A stretch of 64,000 bases of DNA from Vibrio stylophorae (GTDB taxonomy: Bacteria > Pseudomonadota > Gammaproteobacteria > Enterobacterales > Vibrionaceae), in the NCBI RefSeq assembly GCF_921293875.1, contig NZ_CAKLDI010000001.1, forward strand, positions 1-64,000, in the 5' to 3' direction. Made by a program: the position numbers and the translations under genes. The notes beneath the pieces were generated by a model. It was given only the letters and a program-made list of their open reading frames with translations. It did not search any database and was not told the origin of the DNA. Shown piece by piece: positions 13,094 through 22,721 of this stretch. Each line of letters opens with the position of its first letter. The first letter of the stretch is position 1.

Positions 13094-14926
13094 ATGTGTG
13101 GAATTGTTGCTGCCGTTGCTCAGCGTGATTGCGCTGAAATTTTAATTGAAGGACTCCGTCGACTGGAATATCGCGGTTATGACTCAGCTGGAATCACCGT
13201 GGTTGAGCGAGCTGGTGAAATGTGTCGACATCGCCAAGTCGGCAAAGTTGAAATGTTAGCAAGTGCTTTGGCGGCAGCCCCACTTCACGGCGGTACTGGG
13301 ATTGCCCATACCCGCTGGGCCACACATGGTGAACCTTCCGAAGCGAACGCTCACCCACATCACTCAAGTCATATTGCTGTGGTACATAACGGGATTATCG
13401 AGAATCATGAGCAATTGCGCGAAGAGCTACAAGCTAAGGGCTACCACTTTGTGTCACAAACCGACACGGAAGTGATTGCCCACTTAATTGCCGATCTGCA
13501 CCCACAAAGTGACTCTTTAACACAAGCCGTTCAGCAGGCTGTGGCGCGTTTGCAAGGTGCCTATGGCATGGTGGTGCTTGATGCTAAAAATCCTGATGAA
13601 ATTGTCGTGGCTCGCTCCGGCAGTCCGATTGTTATTGGCTTAGGTCTGGGTGAAAACTTTGTTGCCTCTGATCAGCTGGCTTTGCTGCCGGTCACACGTC
13701 GCTTTATCTATCTTGAAGAGGGTGATATTGCCACTATCAATCGCCGAGATATCACCATTTATGATCAGCAAGGCGCGGTAATTACGCGTGATGAGGTGGA
13801 AGCTAGCGGTCAAACTGATAGCGCTGATAAAGGTGGATTTCGCCACTACATGGAAAAAGAGATCCATGAGCAACCAGAAGCCGTAGCGAATACGCTCGCA
13901 GGTCGATTAGATGCCAACCACATTGGTTTGGATACGCTCTCTCCTGATGCGAAAAAAGCGCTATTGGCCGCTGAGCATATTCAGATCATCGCTTGCGGTA
14001 CTTCCTATAACGCAGGTTTGGTGGCGCGCTATTGGTTTGAAAGCATTGCGGGTGTGAGCTGTGATGTGGAGATCGCTTCAGAGTTTCGCTATCGTGATTT
14101 TGTGGTGCGTCCTAATAGCTTGTTGATCACTCTTTCTCAGTCTGGCGAAACTGCCGATACCTTAGCGGCGCTGCGATTAGCCAAAGCCAAGGGCTATATG
14201 GCTGCACTGTCAATTTGCAATGTTCCTGGCTCGTCCTTAGTGCGTGAGTCAGATATGCATTTGATGACGCGTGCTGGCGCAGAGATTGGTGTGGCATCAA
14301 CCAAAGCCTTTACCACTCAGCTTGCCCTGCTGTTGCTATTAGTAACCTTGGTGGCGCGTGATAAAGCGCGTTTATCACCAGCGCAAGAACAGCAATTGGT
14401 TGAGCAGCTACACCGTTTACCGGAATTGTTGAAACAAGTGCTTGCGATTGCGCCACAAATCACCGCATTGGCACCTGATTTTGCAGATAAACATCATGCC
14501 CTGTTCTTGGGCCGCGGTGAGTTTTATCCCATTGCGGTAGAAGCCGCGCTTAAGCTCAAAGAGATCTCTTATATTCATGCTGAAGCTTATGCCGCTGGTG
14601 AGCTCAAACATGGGCCGCTGGCGTTGGTTGATAGTGATATGCCGGTGATTGTGATCGCGCCGAATAATGAGCTATTGGAAAAGCTTAAATCCAATATTGA
14701 AGAGGTACGTGCGCGTGGCGGTCAGCTCTATGTATTTGCCAATGAAAGTGCTGGATTTGTATCAGATGAAGGGATGACGGTGGTAACCCTACCTGATTGT
14801 GACGCCATGCTCGCACCGCTAGTTTACACCCTTCCTATGCAGCTACTGGCCTATGATGTTGCCTTGATTAAGGGAACCGATGTGGATCAGCCAAGAAACC
14901 TAGCAAAATCAGTGACGGTTGAGTAA
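13094..14926 (+). CDS. glmS: Glutamine-fructose-6-phosphate aminotransferase (isomerizing) GlmS
   Basis: GlmS makes glucosamine-6-phosphate from fructose-6-phosphate and glutamine, the first step towards UDP-GlcNAc. The 610-residue product has the catalytic cysteine at position 2 (MCGIVAAV) and the glutaminase segments [22 protein letters not shown] and [14 protein letters not shown]. Two SIS isomerase domains follow, with [11 protein letters not shown] and the C-terminal [16 protein letters not shown] is the ribosome site. No glmS ribozyme is expected or seen in the short gap before it. It lies after the DeoR regulator and is followed by its own terminator. Confidence 0.98.
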   Translation: MCGIVAAVAQRDCAEILIEGLRRLEYRGYDSAGITVVERAGEMCRHRQVGKVEMLASALAAAPLHGGTGIAHTRWATHGEPSEANAHPHHSSHIAVVHNGIIENHEQLREELQAKGYHFVSQTDTEVIAHLIADLHPQSDSLTQAVQQAVARLQGAYGMVVLDAKNPDEIVVARSGSPIVIGLGLGENFVASDQLALLPVTRRFIYLEEGDIATINRRDITIYDQQGAVITRDEVEASGQTDSADKGGFRHYMEKEIHEQPEAVANTLAGRLDANHIGLDTLSPDAKKALLAAEHIQIIACGTSYNAGLVARYWFESIAGVSCDVEIASEFRYRDFVVRPNSLLITLSQSGETADTLAALRLAKAKGYMAALSICNVPGSSLVRESDMHLMTRAGAEIGVASTKAFTTQLALLLLLVTLVARDKARLSPAQEQQLVEQLHRLPELLKQVLAIAPQITALAPDFADKHHALFLGRGEFYPIAVEAALKLKEISYIHAEAYAAGELKHGPLALVDSDMPVIVIAPNNELLEKLKSNIEEVRARGGQLYVFANESAGFVSDEGMTVVTLPDCDAMLAPLVYTLPMQLLAYDVALIKGTDVDQPRNLAKSVTVE

Positions 14927-14943
14927 GGATTGTTATTCATTGC

Positions 14944-14980
14944 TGGCAAGGTGCTCATATTATGGGGTGCCTTGCCTTTT
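14944..14980 (+). terminator. Rho-independent terminator after glmS
   Basis: The arms GGCAAGG and CCTTGCC, extended by G-U pairs, are followed by TTTTATAT. It lies 17 bases after the glmS stop. Confidence 0.85.
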
Positions 14981-15142
14981 ATATACGCCGTGTCTGCTTC
15001 TTTCATCGCGAATTGGCTGTGAAATACAGCGATATTGCGATGTCTCGTTATGATCGAGTTCTCTCTTTAGTTTTGTTGTTACAAGTCATATCAAATAATT
15101 ATTTCATTATGTTAGCCAATTGTGTTTCACTGCGTGGTGAAT

Positions 15143-15166
15143 ATTATTGAGTGTATTCTCAATAAT
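15143..15166. repeat. Perfect 9-bp inverted repeat (operator-like)
   Basis: ATTATTGAG and CTCAATAAT flank the six bases TGTATT. The size and spacing fit a dimeric regulator site, but the regulator is unknown. There is no T run, so it is not a terminator. Confidence 0.6.
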
Positions 15167-15343
15167 GAAACATACATTTGTTACATTGTTTTTGTGATCT
15201 CTGTTATCTTTTTGTGCAAGACGGTTGTCAGAAAAAGCTGACCTTGTGCCTGAGAACACAGAATTTCCCAAGGATTGGTGAAATTAAAATCGAAATTTCA
15301 CTGTGTAAATCAAGTTGGACAAACAAAAAAGCTCCTGCACACC

Positions 15344-15415
15344 TGCCTAGGCATACATGATTATGCATCACAGATTGGTTTCTACGCACTCGCAGATGCA
15401 TACGCTATAGGCATA
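15344..15415. repeat. Repeated TAGGCATA motifs and TGCCTAGGCA palindrome
   Basis: TGCCTAGGCA at 15344-15353 is a perfect palindrome that overlaps TAGGCATA (15348-15355). A second TAGGCATA is at 15408-15415, exactly 60 bases on. ATGCAT occurs between them twice. The arrangement is about 140 bases before the XRE gene and looks like a cluster of binding sites. Confidence 0.4.
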
Positions 15416-15552
15416 ATTGCGTGTCGGAAAAAAACAACGTTTAAGCGATGATCGCGGAGATGTTGAAACTGTCGCTGTAGGCCTGCTTTTAACATTCAGC
15501 TGTCTTGAAAAATAGGCTTTATAACTTAATTAATTCGGTGAATGACATAGCC

Positions 15553-15909
15553 ATGACAGATCCAAAAACACAGCTGGCCTCAAGGATTCGTGAGGCGAGA
15601 GAGTGGAAAGGAATCACTCAAGTACATATGGCCAAGCAGCTTGAAGTTGCGCGTCAAACTTATCTTGATCTTGAATCAGGTAAGACTGAGCCACGCATTT
15701 CAACCTTGCTCACCATTGCAAACTTAACCGATCGTCCATTGACTTGGTTTGTCTATGGCGATGATTCTCCGCATGCGTTTATCACCGATAATCAGGATGC
15801 TCTGAATACCTTGCTCAGCTTGAGTACACAGGTACCTGAGAACCTTCGTCAAACATTGCTTGAGCAAAACATTCGCTTACTCAGCAGCTTTATTGATGCC
15901 AATAAGTAG
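15553..15909 (+). CDS. Small XRE-family helix-turn-helix regulator
   Basis: The 118-residue product carries a Cro/CI-type helix-turn-helix at about residues 8-62: LASRIREAREWKGITQVHMA, then LEVARQTYLDLESGKTEPRI. A short C-terminal helical tail of unknown role follows. The start is uncertain. ATG 15553 begins just before the conserved domain; GTG 15538 and TTG 15505 are in-frame alternatives, and none has a strong ribosome site. It stands alone behind a long repeat-rich region and converges on ilvA. No toxin or phage partner is adjacent, so it is probably a stand-alone regulator rather than an antitoxin. Confidence 0.82.
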   Translation: MTDPKTQLASRIREAREWKGITQVHMAKQLEVARQTYLDLESGKTEPRISTLLTIANLTDRPLTWFVYGDDSPHAFITDNQDALNTLLSLSTQVPENLRQTLLEQNIRLLSSFIDANK

Positions 15910-15966
15910 CCATTGGTATTTGATCGACGATTGCCACGAAAGACTTGGAAAGCAAAGATTCGCAAT

Positions 15967-15995
15967 AAAAAGCCAGCAACTTGCTGGCTTTTTTG
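15967..15995. terminator. Bidirectional terminator between the XRE gene and ilvA
   Basis: The arms AAAAAGCCAGC and GCTGGCTTTTTT give a hairpin with A and T runs on either side, so it can serve both the plus-strand regulator and the minus-strand ilv operon. Confidence 0.93.
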
Positions 15996-16010
15996 TGTCT
16001 TTTCCGTCGA

Positions 16011-17573
16011 TTATCGCTGAGCGAGGAAGAATCGATAGGCTGGATTTTCCGTTTCATCTTTGTAGGGATAACCCAATTCACGCAGATGGCTGGAAAAAGC
16101 CAATAGATCCTTATCATCAAGTTCAAAACCGCAAAGTACGCGCCCATAGTCGGCACCATGGTTACGATAGTTGAACAAGCTGATATTCCAATGCGTTCCC
16201 AGCGTATTGAGAAAACGCACCAGCGCTCCCGGATATTCTGGAAACTCAAAGCTATAGAGTCGCTCTTGTAGTGGCTGTTTGGGTTTGCCACCAATCATAT
16301 AGCGCACATGTAGCTTAGCCATCTCATCATCACTGAGATCGATCACTGGATAACCACCCTGACGAAGATCTTGAATGATGCTATCTAGCTCAGTTTGTCC
16401 CTGAAGTAAGCGGACCCCGACAAAGATATTGGCCAGATTGCTATCGCCATAACGGTAGTTAAACTCAGTGACTGCACGACCACCAAGAATCTCGCAGAAG
16501 TTTAAAAATGCCCCCTGCTGTTCTGGAATGGTCACGGCCAGCAGCCCTTCACGTTTTTCACCGAGCTCACAGCGCTCAGAGACATAACGTAGGCCGTGGA
16601 AGTTGAGATTCGCCCCCGACAAAATTGACGCAACGTTTTGATCAGCCAGTTGATGCTGTTCGAGATACTTTTTCGCACCCGCCAAAGACAGCGCCCCTGA
16701 AGGCTCAGCAATGGCGCGAATATCTTCAAAAATATCTTTTACAGCCGCACAGATTTCGTCGCTGGTCACGGTAATCACATCATCTAAATATTGCTGACAC
16801 AGACGGAAGGTCTCTTCACCAATACGTTTTACCGCTACACCATCAGCAAACATCCCCACCTGATCCAGTACCACAGGTTCGCCAGCATCCAGCGCCGCTT
16901 TGAGACAAGCGGAGTCTTCTGCTTCAACACCAATGATTTTGATTTCAGGCATCAGTTGTTTGATCAGGGTGGCAACGCCAGCGGCTAAACCACCGCCGCC
17001 AACGGGTAAAAAGATATAATCGAGGTGGCTGTTTTGCTGCAATAGTTCCATGCCCATGGTGCCCTGTCCGGCGATTACCTTAGGGTGATCAAAGGGCGGG
17101 ATCATGGTATAGCCATACTGGTCAGCAAGACTTTGTGCCTGCGCTTTGGCTTCATCGAAATTGGCGCCATGAAGCACCACATGACCACCAAGATCGCGTA
17201 CCGCAGAGACTTTGATATCTGGCGTGGTACGTGGCATGACGATGGTGGTTTTGACGCCCAATTTGCTACCTGATAACGCAATGCCTTGAGCGTGGTTGCC
17301 TGCTGAAGCGGCAATCGCCCCAGCTTGCTTTTGCACTTCATTGAGCTGCGCCATCATGTTGTAGGCACCGCGAAGTTTGAAAGAGTGCACCGGCTGCAGA
17401 TCTTCTCGCTTAATAAACAGCTGATTGTTGCAGCGACGCGACAATTTCTTCAGTGCTTGTAATGGGGTGACTTCCGCCACCTCATAAACTGGCGCTTTAA
17501 GCACCTCGCGCAGGTAGTCTGCACCACTGGGTTTGACCGAAGGGACTGGCACCAGTGGGGTGAGCACATTCAT
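16011..17573 (-). CDS. ilvA: Biosynthetic threonine deaminase IlvA
   Basis: IlvA converts threonine to 2-oxobutanoate, the committed step to isoleucine, and is normally inhibited by isoleucine. The 520-residue product has the PLP-binding lysine in SFKLRGAYNM, the glycine-rich phosphate loop PVGGGGLAAG, and two C-terminal ACT-like regulatory domains (about residues 335-420 and 430-515), so it is the allosteric biosynthetic form. I chose ATG 17573 because GGAGG lies six bases before it, inside the end of ilvD, and because E. coli IlvA starts at the same place. Only one base separates it from the ilvD stop. It is the last gene of the ilvGMEDA operon. Confidence 0.97.
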   Translation of the reverse strand: MNVLTPLVPVPSVKPSGADYLREVLKAPVYEVAEVTPLQALKKLSRRCNNQLFIKREDLQPVHSFKLRGAYNMMAQLNEVQKQAGAIAASAGNHAQGIALSGSKLGVKTTIVMPRTTPDIKVSAVRDLGGHVVLHGANFDEAKAQAQSLADQYGYTMIPPFDHPKVIAGQGTMGMELLQQNSHLDYIFLPVGGGGLAAGVATLIKQLMPEIKIIGVEAEDSACLKAALDAGEPVVLDQVGMFADGVAVKRIGEETFRLCQQYLDDVITVTSDEICAAVKDIFEDIRAIAEPSGALSLAGAKKYLEQHQLADQNVASILSGANLNFHGLRYVSERCELGEKREGLLAVTIPEQQGAFLNFCEILGGRAVTEFNYRYGDSNLANIFVGVRLLQGQTELDSIIQDLRQGGYPVIDLSDDEMAKLHVRYMIGGKPKQPLQERLYSFEFPEYPGALVRFLNTLGTHWNISLFNYRNHGADYGRVLCGFELDDKDLLAFSSHLRELGYPYKDETENPAYRFFLAQR

Positions 17574-17574
17574 A

Positions 17575-19416
17575 TCAATCCTCCAATAGCGCTTTGTTAC
17601 GAACCGCGCCTTTGTCTGCGCTCGTGGCCATGCTGGCATAAGCTTTGAGCGCAAAAGAAACTTGGCGCTGACGTGATGCCGGCTTGTAACCTAGCTGCGC
17701 TTGTTTGGCGCGGCGTGTTTCTAGCTCTGCATCACTGACCATCAGAGCCATGCGACGATTTGGAATATCAATCTCGATGCGATCGCCTTGCTCAACCAAT
17801 GCGATTAAACCGCCATTGGCCGCTTCTGGAGAGACGTGACCAATGGATAAGCCACTGGTACCGCCCGAGAAGCGACCGTCGGTGATCAATGCGCATTTAG
17901 TACCCAATCCCATAGATTTGAGATAGGTGGTTGGATACAACATCTCTTGCATACCCGGGCCGCCTTTTGGACCTTCGTAGCGAATCACCACCACATCACC
18001 CGCTTTGACTGAGCCATCCAAAATACCGGTCACGGCATCTTCTTGGCTTTCAAAGACGTGGGCAGGACCAGCAAAGACGAGGTTTTCTTGCGCCACGCCT
18101 GCGGTTTTTACGATACAGCCATCTTGCGCCAAATTACCAAATAGCACCGCAAGGCCGCCATCTTGGCTATAGGCGTGCGCTTTTTCACGAATACAGCCTG
18201 CTTGGCGATCGTTATCCACGCTATCCCAACGACAATCTTGTGAGAACGCCTTGGTGGTGCGAATACCCGCAGGACCCGCGCGATAGAAGCTGAGGTTATC
18301 ATCGCTTGGGTTGCTGATGATGTCGTATTGCGCCAGCACATCGCGCATCGACAAACCAAGCACTGTTTGAGTGTCCGTATGCAGTAAGCCTGCGCGATCA
18401 AGCTCCGCCAAAATACCAATCACACCACCAGCGCGGTGCACATCTTCCATATGATATTTTTGCGTTGATGGCGCCACTTTACATAGATGTGGCACTTGGC
18501 GAGATAAGCGATCGATGTCTGCCATGGTGAAATCCACGTCCCCTTCCTGAGCTGCGGCCAACAAGTGAAGTACAGTGTTGGTTGAGCCGCCCATGGCGAT
18601 ATCCAAGGTCATGGCGTTTTCAAACGCTTGCTTGGTGGCGATACCGCGTGGTGTGGCGCTGATATCATCTTGTTCATAGTAGCGTTTGGTGAGCTCAACG
18701 ATGCGACGACCTGCATTGAGGAACAGTTGCTCACGATCGGCATGAGTTGCCAGCATTGAGCCGTTGCCTGGTTGCGATAGACCCAAAGCTTCCGTTAGAC
18801 AGTTCATGGAGTTGGCGGTAAACATGCCCGAGCAAGAACCACAGGTTGGGCAAGCAGAGCGTTCAATTTGCTCACTTTGCGCATCGGACACCTTTGGATC
18901 GGCGCCTTGAATCATGGCATCAACCAAGTCCAGCTTGATCAATTGATCAGAAAGCTTGGTTTTGCCCGCTTCCATTGGGCCACCCGATACAAAGATGGTT
19001 GGAATATTGAGGCGCAGCGACGCCATCATCATTCCCGGGGTGATCTTGTCGCAGTTGGAGATACACACCATGGCATCGGCGCAGTGCGCATTGACCATGT
19101 ACTCCACAGAATCTGCGATCAGCTCACGTGAAGGCAGTGAGTACAACATCCCACCATGACCCATGGCGATGCCATCATCGACAGCAATGGTGTTGAACTC
19201 TTTAGCAATGCCGCCTGCTTTTTCGATTTCAGCGGCAACCAATTGGCCCATGTCTTTGAGGTGCACATGGCCCGGAACAAATTGAGTAAAGGAGTTTACA
19301 ACCGCGATAATCGGCTTGCCAAAATCCTCATCTTTGACGCCAGTGGCGCGCCATAATGCGCGCGCACCCGCCATATTTCGTCCGTGAGTGGTGGTCGCAG
19401 AACGATAGATTGGCAT
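17575..19416 (-). CDS. ilvD: Dihydroxy-acid dehydratase IlvD
   Basis: IlvD dehydrates the dihydroxy acids of the isoleucine and valine pathways using an iron-sulfur cluster. The 613-residue product has the cluster-binding cysteines in [13 protein letters not shown] and [19 protein letters not shown], and the C-terminal signature [20 protein letters not shown]. The opening [20 protein letters not shown] is typical. It lies 10 bases after ilvE and overlaps the ribosome site for ilvA. As an oxygen-sensitive enzyme it is a usual weak point under oxidative stress. Confidence 0.98.
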   Translation of the reverse strand: MPIYRSATTTHGRNMAGARALWRATGVKDEDFGKPIIAVVNSFTQFVPGHVHLKDMGQLVAAEIEKAGGIAKEFNTIAVDDGIAMGHGGMLYSLPSRELIADSVEYMVNAHCADAMVCISNCDKITPGMMMASLRLNIPTIFVSGGPMEAGKTKLSDQLIKLDLVDAMIQGADPKVSDAQSEQIERSACPTCGSCSGMFTANSMNCLTEALGLSQPGNGSMLATHADREQLFLNAGRRIVELTKRYYEQDDISATPRGIATKQAFENAMTLDIAMGGSTNTVLHLLAAAQEGDVDFTMADIDRLSRQVPHLCKVAPSTQKYHMEDVHRAGGVIGILAELDRAGLLHTDTQTVLGLSMRDVLAQYDIISNPSDDNLSFYRAGPAGIRTTKAFSQDCRWDSVDNDRQAGCIREKAHAYSQDGGLAVLFGNLAQDGCIVKTAGVAQENLVFAGPAHVFESQEDAVTGILDGSVKAGDVVVIRYEGPKGGPGMQEMLYPTTYLKSMGLGTKCALITDGRFSGGTSGLSIGHVSPEAANGGLIALVEQGDRIEIDIPNRRMALMVSDAELETRRAKQAQLGYKPASRQRQVSFALKAYASMATSADKGAVRNKALLED

Positions 19417-19426
19417 AACAAACTCC

Positions 19427-20353
19427 TTATTGATTCACTGGGTCAAGCCAGCCCCATTTATCTTCGGTGCTGCCATCAAACAGACCAAAGAAGGCGCTTT
19501 GTAGTTGCTCTGTGATTGGGCCGCGCTTGCCCTCACCCACAGTGATTTGATCGACGCTACGCACAGGAACGATTTCTGCTGCGGTACCAGTCATAAAGAT
19601 CTCATCGGCTAAGTAAAGCGCTTCACGTGCCACGGTTTCTTCGCGCACTTCAAGACCAGCTTCTTTAGCAAGGGTGATGATTGAGTCGCGGGTGATCCCT
19701 GGCAAAATTGCTGCGGTTGATGGTGGGGTGTAGATCACGCCATTTTTGATCACAAAGATGTTCTCGCCCGCACCTTCAGATAGGTAGCCGCGTACATCCA
19801 ATGCGATCCCTTCGGCATAGCCGTGACGACGCGCTTCACCACCGATTTGCAATGAAGATAGGTAGTTACCACCTGCTTTTGCACCCGTTGGAATGGTATT
19901 TGGTGCCAAGCGATTCCAGCTTGAGATCATCGCATCGATACCATTGGCTAGCGCCTCTTCACCTAGATAGGCATTCCAAGGGAAAGCGGCGATCATCAGT
20001 TCCATCTCGCTGCCAGCTGGTGGGCAGATACCCAAACCCACGTTACCGATAAAGGCCAATGGACGAATGTAGCCAGCTTCTAGCTTGTTTGCTTTGAGCG
20101 TGTCACGGGTGGCTTGCATCAGCTCGTCAACACTGTAATTCAGTGGTAGACGGTAGATTTTTGCAGAGTCTTTTAGGCGTTGCATATGCTCGCGGTGACG
20201 GAATACCGCAGGACCTTTGTGGGTGTTGTAGCAACGAATACCTTCAAACACTGAGGTGCCGTAGTGCATTGCATGGGTAAAGACGTGAACTTTAGCGTCT
20301 TGCCAAGGAACAAGATCACCATTGAACCAGATAAAATCAGCAGTATTTGCCAT
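19427..20353 (-). CDS. ilvE: Branched-chain amino-acid aminotransferase IlvE
   Basis: IlvE performs the final transamination to leucine, isoleucine and valine. It is a fold-type IV PLP enzyme; the catalytic lysine is in [20 protein letters not shown] and the phosphate-binding end is near [15 protein letters not shown]. The 308-residue length is typical. It starts with [16 protein letters not shown] and has AAGAAGGA upstream of its ATG. It follows ilvM after 52 bases and precedes ilvD by 10, inside the ilv operon. Confidence 0.98.
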   Translation of the reverse strand: MANTADFIWFNGDLVPWQDAKVHVFTHAMHYGTSVFEGIRCYNTHKGPAVFRHREHMQRLKDSAKIYRLPLNYSVDELMQATRDTLKANKLEAGYIRPLAFIGNVGLGICPPAGSEMELMIAAFPWNAYLGEEALANGIDAMISSWNRLAPNTIPTGAKAGGNYLSSLQIGGEARRHGYAEGIALDVRGYLSEGAGENIFVIKNGVIYTPPSTAAILPGITRDSIITLAKEAGLEVREETVAREALYLADEIFMTGTAAEIVPVRSVDQITVGEGKRGPITEQLQSAFFGLFDGSTEDKWGWLDPVNQ

Positions 20354-20405
20354 GGGTAAAAATCCTTCTTAATTTTTTATCGATGCATTCGACAAAGGCA
20401 TATCG

Positions 20406-20660
20406 TTATGCGCTAAGTGAGTGCGGCTGCGAATCTTGAAGTTGAACCTGACTCACATCCCAAAGTTTTTCGATTTGAGCATACAGGGCGCTGATTGGGC
20501 GCTGGCTGGTGACGGTTACTGCAATATCCATTGTGTTATGTTTGTTTTGCGCCATTTCAAAGCGCTCGACATGAAATCCGCGGTGGCGAGTGACGCGTAA
20601 AATGCGCTCTAGCATCTCAGGGCGATCCGCCGCTTGAATGATTAGGGTGTGCTCGTTCAT
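20406..20660 (-). CDS. ilvM: Acetolactate synthase II small (regulatory) subunit IlvM
   Basis: IlvM is the small subunit of acetohydroxyacid synthase II. The 84-residue product is a single ACT-like domain ([20 protein letters not shown], then a second half with the conserved VTVTSQRPI segment). This short form belongs with IlvG, unlike the longer IlvH or IlvN. Its ATG overlaps the ilvG stop by four bases (ATGA), so translation is coupled and the two subunits should be made in balanced amounts. Confidence 0.95.
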   Translation of the reverse strand: MNEHTLIIQAADRPEMLERILRVTRHRGFHVERFEMAQNKHNTMDIAVTVTSQRPISALYAQIEKLWDVSQVQLQDSQPHSLSA

Positions 20661-22303
20661 GCTTCACTCTCCAACATGTGATGGTTGGCGGCGCCCGGTG
20701 GCACCAATGGCCAAACGTTCTCTTCCTCTGAGATCGCGACGTGTAATAGGTAAGGTCCTTCGCTTTGCAGCATGGTATTGAGCGCTTGTGGCACTTGCGA
20801 CTTATTGGTGATGGTTTGTCCATCAATGCCAAATGCGCTGGCCATGGTGACAAAGTCAGGGTTGTCCGTGAGATAGGTTTCGCTATAACGGGCATCAAAG
20901 AATAGCTGCTGCCACTGGCGCACCATGCCAAGACGCTGGTTATCAATGAGGACGATTTTGACCGGTAGCTGGCAGCGACGAATGGTGCCAAGCTCTTGTA
21001 CATTCATCATAAAAGAGCCATCGCCGGAAACCAGTACCACAGGATCGGTGCCGCGACTGATTTTTGCGCCAATCGCTGCTGGCAAACCAAAGCCCATGGT
21101 GCCAAGGCCTGCTGAGGTCAAAAAGTTTTCAGGACGACTTGGGCGCATATGTTGAGCCGCCCACATTTGGTGTTGGCCCACATCGGTGGCAACCACGGCA
21201 TTATTCGGTAGTAGGTCGGACAATTGCTTGAGCAATAGCGGCGCATAAATAGGCTCACCTGGGTGATCGTAACGCCAAGCGTATTGCTGTTTCATCGCCA
21301 TCACTTGCTGTTGCCACTCAGGTTGTGGCTTGGCGTTTAGTTGCGGCAAAAACACATTGATTTCACCTTTGAGTGCAGCGTTCGCACGGCGCAATTTATC
21401 AAGCTCAGCAGCATCAATGTCTAAGTGGATTACTTTGGCTTTGGGCGCGAACTCATCCAATTTACCGGTGACGCGATCATCAAAACGGGCGCCAATGGCA
21501 AAGAGAAGATCGCACTGCTGCACGGCGTGGTTAGCCGCTTGGTTGCCATGCATGCCGACCATGCCCAGCGCGTAAGGGTAACCTTTTGGCGCCACTCCCA
21601 AACCTTTCAGGGTGCTCACCACGGGCATTTGGCTTTGAATCAAAAATTCACGCACGCTATCCGTGGCATTGCCAAGTAGCACCCCACCACCGACGTAAAG
21701 CATGGGTTGGCTACTGCTATCAAGTAGTTGCTGCGCGGCGTTTAGGGCGTTGGCATCAAATTCATTCTGAATCGGTAACGCGATTGGCTGTGCTGGCTCA
21801 CCGACAGCAGGCATCATCTGCACATCTTTGGCGATATCGACTAACACTGGGCCTGGACGACCGGATTTCGCGACATAAAAGGCTTCGGCTAAGGTTGGCG
21901 CCAAGTCTTCAGCGCGGGTCACCAAATAACTGTGTTTGGTGCAGGCTAGCGAGAGGCCAAGGACATCAATTTCTTGGAAAGCATCGGTACCGATTAAAGG
22001 GCTGGCAACCTGACCTGTGATTGCGACTACAGGCACTGAGTCTAGGAGCGCATCGGCAAGGCCGGTGATCAAGTTGGTCGCGCCGGGGCCAGAGGTGGCA
22101 ATACATACGGCGACAGATTGGGTGGCACGGGCACGGCCAATGGCACCCATGGCTGCACCTTGCTCATTACGAAACAGGATATGTTCAACGCCACCATCAT
22201 AAAGTGCATCGTAAACCGGCATGATGGCACCACCTGGGTAGCCAAATACCGTATCGATACCATGGGTTTTTAGGCTGGCCACTACGAGTTCTGCACCTGT
22301 CAT
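20657..22303 (-). CDS. ilvG: Acetolactate synthase II large subunit IlvG
   Basis: IlvG makes acetolactate and acetohydroxybutyrate from pyruvate using thiamine diphosphate. The full-length 548-residue frame is intact, unlike the frameshifted gene of E. coli K-12. It begins [20 protein letters not shown]; the catalytic-glutamate region is [11 protein letters not shown], and the thiamine diphosphate/magnesium motif is [15 protein letters not shown] with the closing asparagine at DNQ. GAGGTCAGCT precedes the ATG. It is the first structural gene after the ilvL leader and attenuator. Confidence 0.98.
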   Translation of the reverse strand: MTGAELVVASLKTHGIDTVFGYPGGAIMPVYDALYDGGVEHILFRNEQGAAMGAIGRARATQSVAVCIATSGPGATNLITGLADALLDSVPVVAITGQVASPLIGTDAFQEIDVLGLSLACTKHSYLVTRAEDLAPTLAEAFYVAKSGRPGPVLVDIAKDVQMMPAVGEPAQPIALPIQNEFDANALNAAQQLLDSSSQPMLYVGGGVLLGNATDSVREFLIQSQMPVVSTLKGLGVAPKGYPYALGMVGMHGNQAANHAVQQCDLLFAIGARFDDRVTGKLDEFAPKAKVIHLDIDAAELDKLRRANAALKGEINVFLPQLNAKPQPEWQQQVMAMKQQYAWRYDHPGEPIYAPLLLKQLSDLLPNNAVVATDVGQHQMWAAQHMRPSRPENFLTSAGLGTMGFGLPAAIGAKISRGTDPVVLVSGDGSFMMNVQELGTIRRCQLPVKIVLIDNQRLGMVRQWQQLFFDARYSETYLTDNPDFVTMASAFGIDGQTITNKSQVPQALNTMLQSEGPYLLHVAISEEENVWPLVPPGAANHHMLESEA

Positions 22304-22400
22304 AGCTGACCTCGCTGTGCTTGGCGTCGCGTTGCACTTTCCTGTGCTGCGGCATGCTGTCCTTGTCTCATCCTTGCTTCCCTAGCATTTTGTGAGTGAT

Positions 22401-22432
22401 AAAAAAAACCCCCGGCCTGTGGCTCGGGGGTT
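22401..22432 (-). terminator. Attenuator terminator of the ilvGMEDA operon
   Basis: Read on the minus strand, CCCCCG, a bulged A, GCC, the loop ACA and GGCCGGGGG are followed by eight T residues. It lies between the ilvL leader peptide and ilvG. A GGGGG stretch near the end of ilvL (22466-22470) can pair with the CCCCC arm instead, which would form the antiterminator. This is the classic amino-acid attenuation layout. Confidence 0.9.
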
Positions 22433-22454
22433 GATGTTTGTTGTGTTTGCTACT

Positions 22455-22541
22455 TTACGCACACTCCCCCGCTTCGCGCTGAATAATAATCACCACGAGG
22501 ACGTTGATAATGAGCAGGATTGCGTGATTCAAGTAGTTCAT
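22455..22541 (-). CDS. ilvL: ilv operon leader peptide IlvL
   Basis: This 28-residue frame starts at ATG 22541 and ends in TAA at 22455. Between residues 8 and 20 it reads ILLIINVLVVIII, a dense run of isoleucine, leucine and valine codons, exactly the control codons expected for the ilvGMEDA operon. Ribosome stalling here when charged branched-chain tRNAs are scarce would free the antiterminator and allow transcription into ilvG. The sequence differs from the E. coli leader, but the design is the same. It is too short to be picked up by ordinary gene length cut-offs. Confidence 0.9.
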   Translation of the reverse strand: MNYLNHAILLIINVLVVIIIQREAGECA

Positions 22542-22721
22542 ATTGACCTAAAGTCTATTTATTGTGTGTTGCTATGACCTTAGTGGTATCACAGACTCGT
22601 CCTGCCTGACAAGCAAAAAGCTTAAATTTTTTTTCAGTTCCACTGCATAAACAGCGCAAGTGCATAATAATTGGTTTAGCTTAAATAATCATCAAGCAAT
22701 TTCAAATGGAGATTGAAGCCT
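22542..22721. promoter_or_regulatory. Divergent control region between the ilv operon and comM
   Basis: These 180 bases must hold the ilv promoter on the minus strand and the comM promoter on the plus strand. On the minus strand a TTGTCA (complement of 22607-22612) with weak -10-like bases about 16 downstream is a possible ilv promoter. The AT-rich AAATTTTTTTTC tract near 22625-22635 may be an upstream element. None of these is certain. Confidence 0.4.

Larger units (their letters stand above)
14981..15552. other. Gene-free, repeat-rich interval upstream of the XRE regulator
   Basis: No convincing gene is present in these 572 bases; two short open frames have no ribosome site and no recognisable protein. 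The stretch is AT-rich and packed with inverted repeats: CATCGC/GCGATG with an inner GCTGT/ACAGC hairpin (15004-15042), ATTATTGAG/CTCAATAAT (15143-15166), GTGAAATT/AATTTCAC (15278-15301) with outer ACACAG/CTGTGT, the palindrome TGCCTAGGCA (15344-15353), and TAGGCATA twice exactly 60 bases apart. It could hold the promoter and operators of the regulator, a small RNA, or both. Confidence 0.6.

Noticed and set aside
14962-15360. Two open frames of about 60 codons after glmS
   Set aside because: The first starts inside the glmS terminator, neither has a ribosome site, and the translated sequences look random.
15553-15909. XRE gene as the antitoxin of a toxin-antitoxin pair
   Set aside because: No small adjacent partner gene is present on either side; the next gene is ilvA on the other strand.
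15860-16174. 104-codon frame antisense to the ilvA end
   Set aside because: It crosses the bidirectional terminator, lies opposite the conserved ilvA ACT domain and has no ribosome site.
18205-18220. TTATCCACG, close to a DnaA box, inside ilvD
   Set aside because: A single near-match within a coding region, with no AT-rich unwinding element, is not an origin. A similar TTATCCACT inside srkA was rejected for the same reason.
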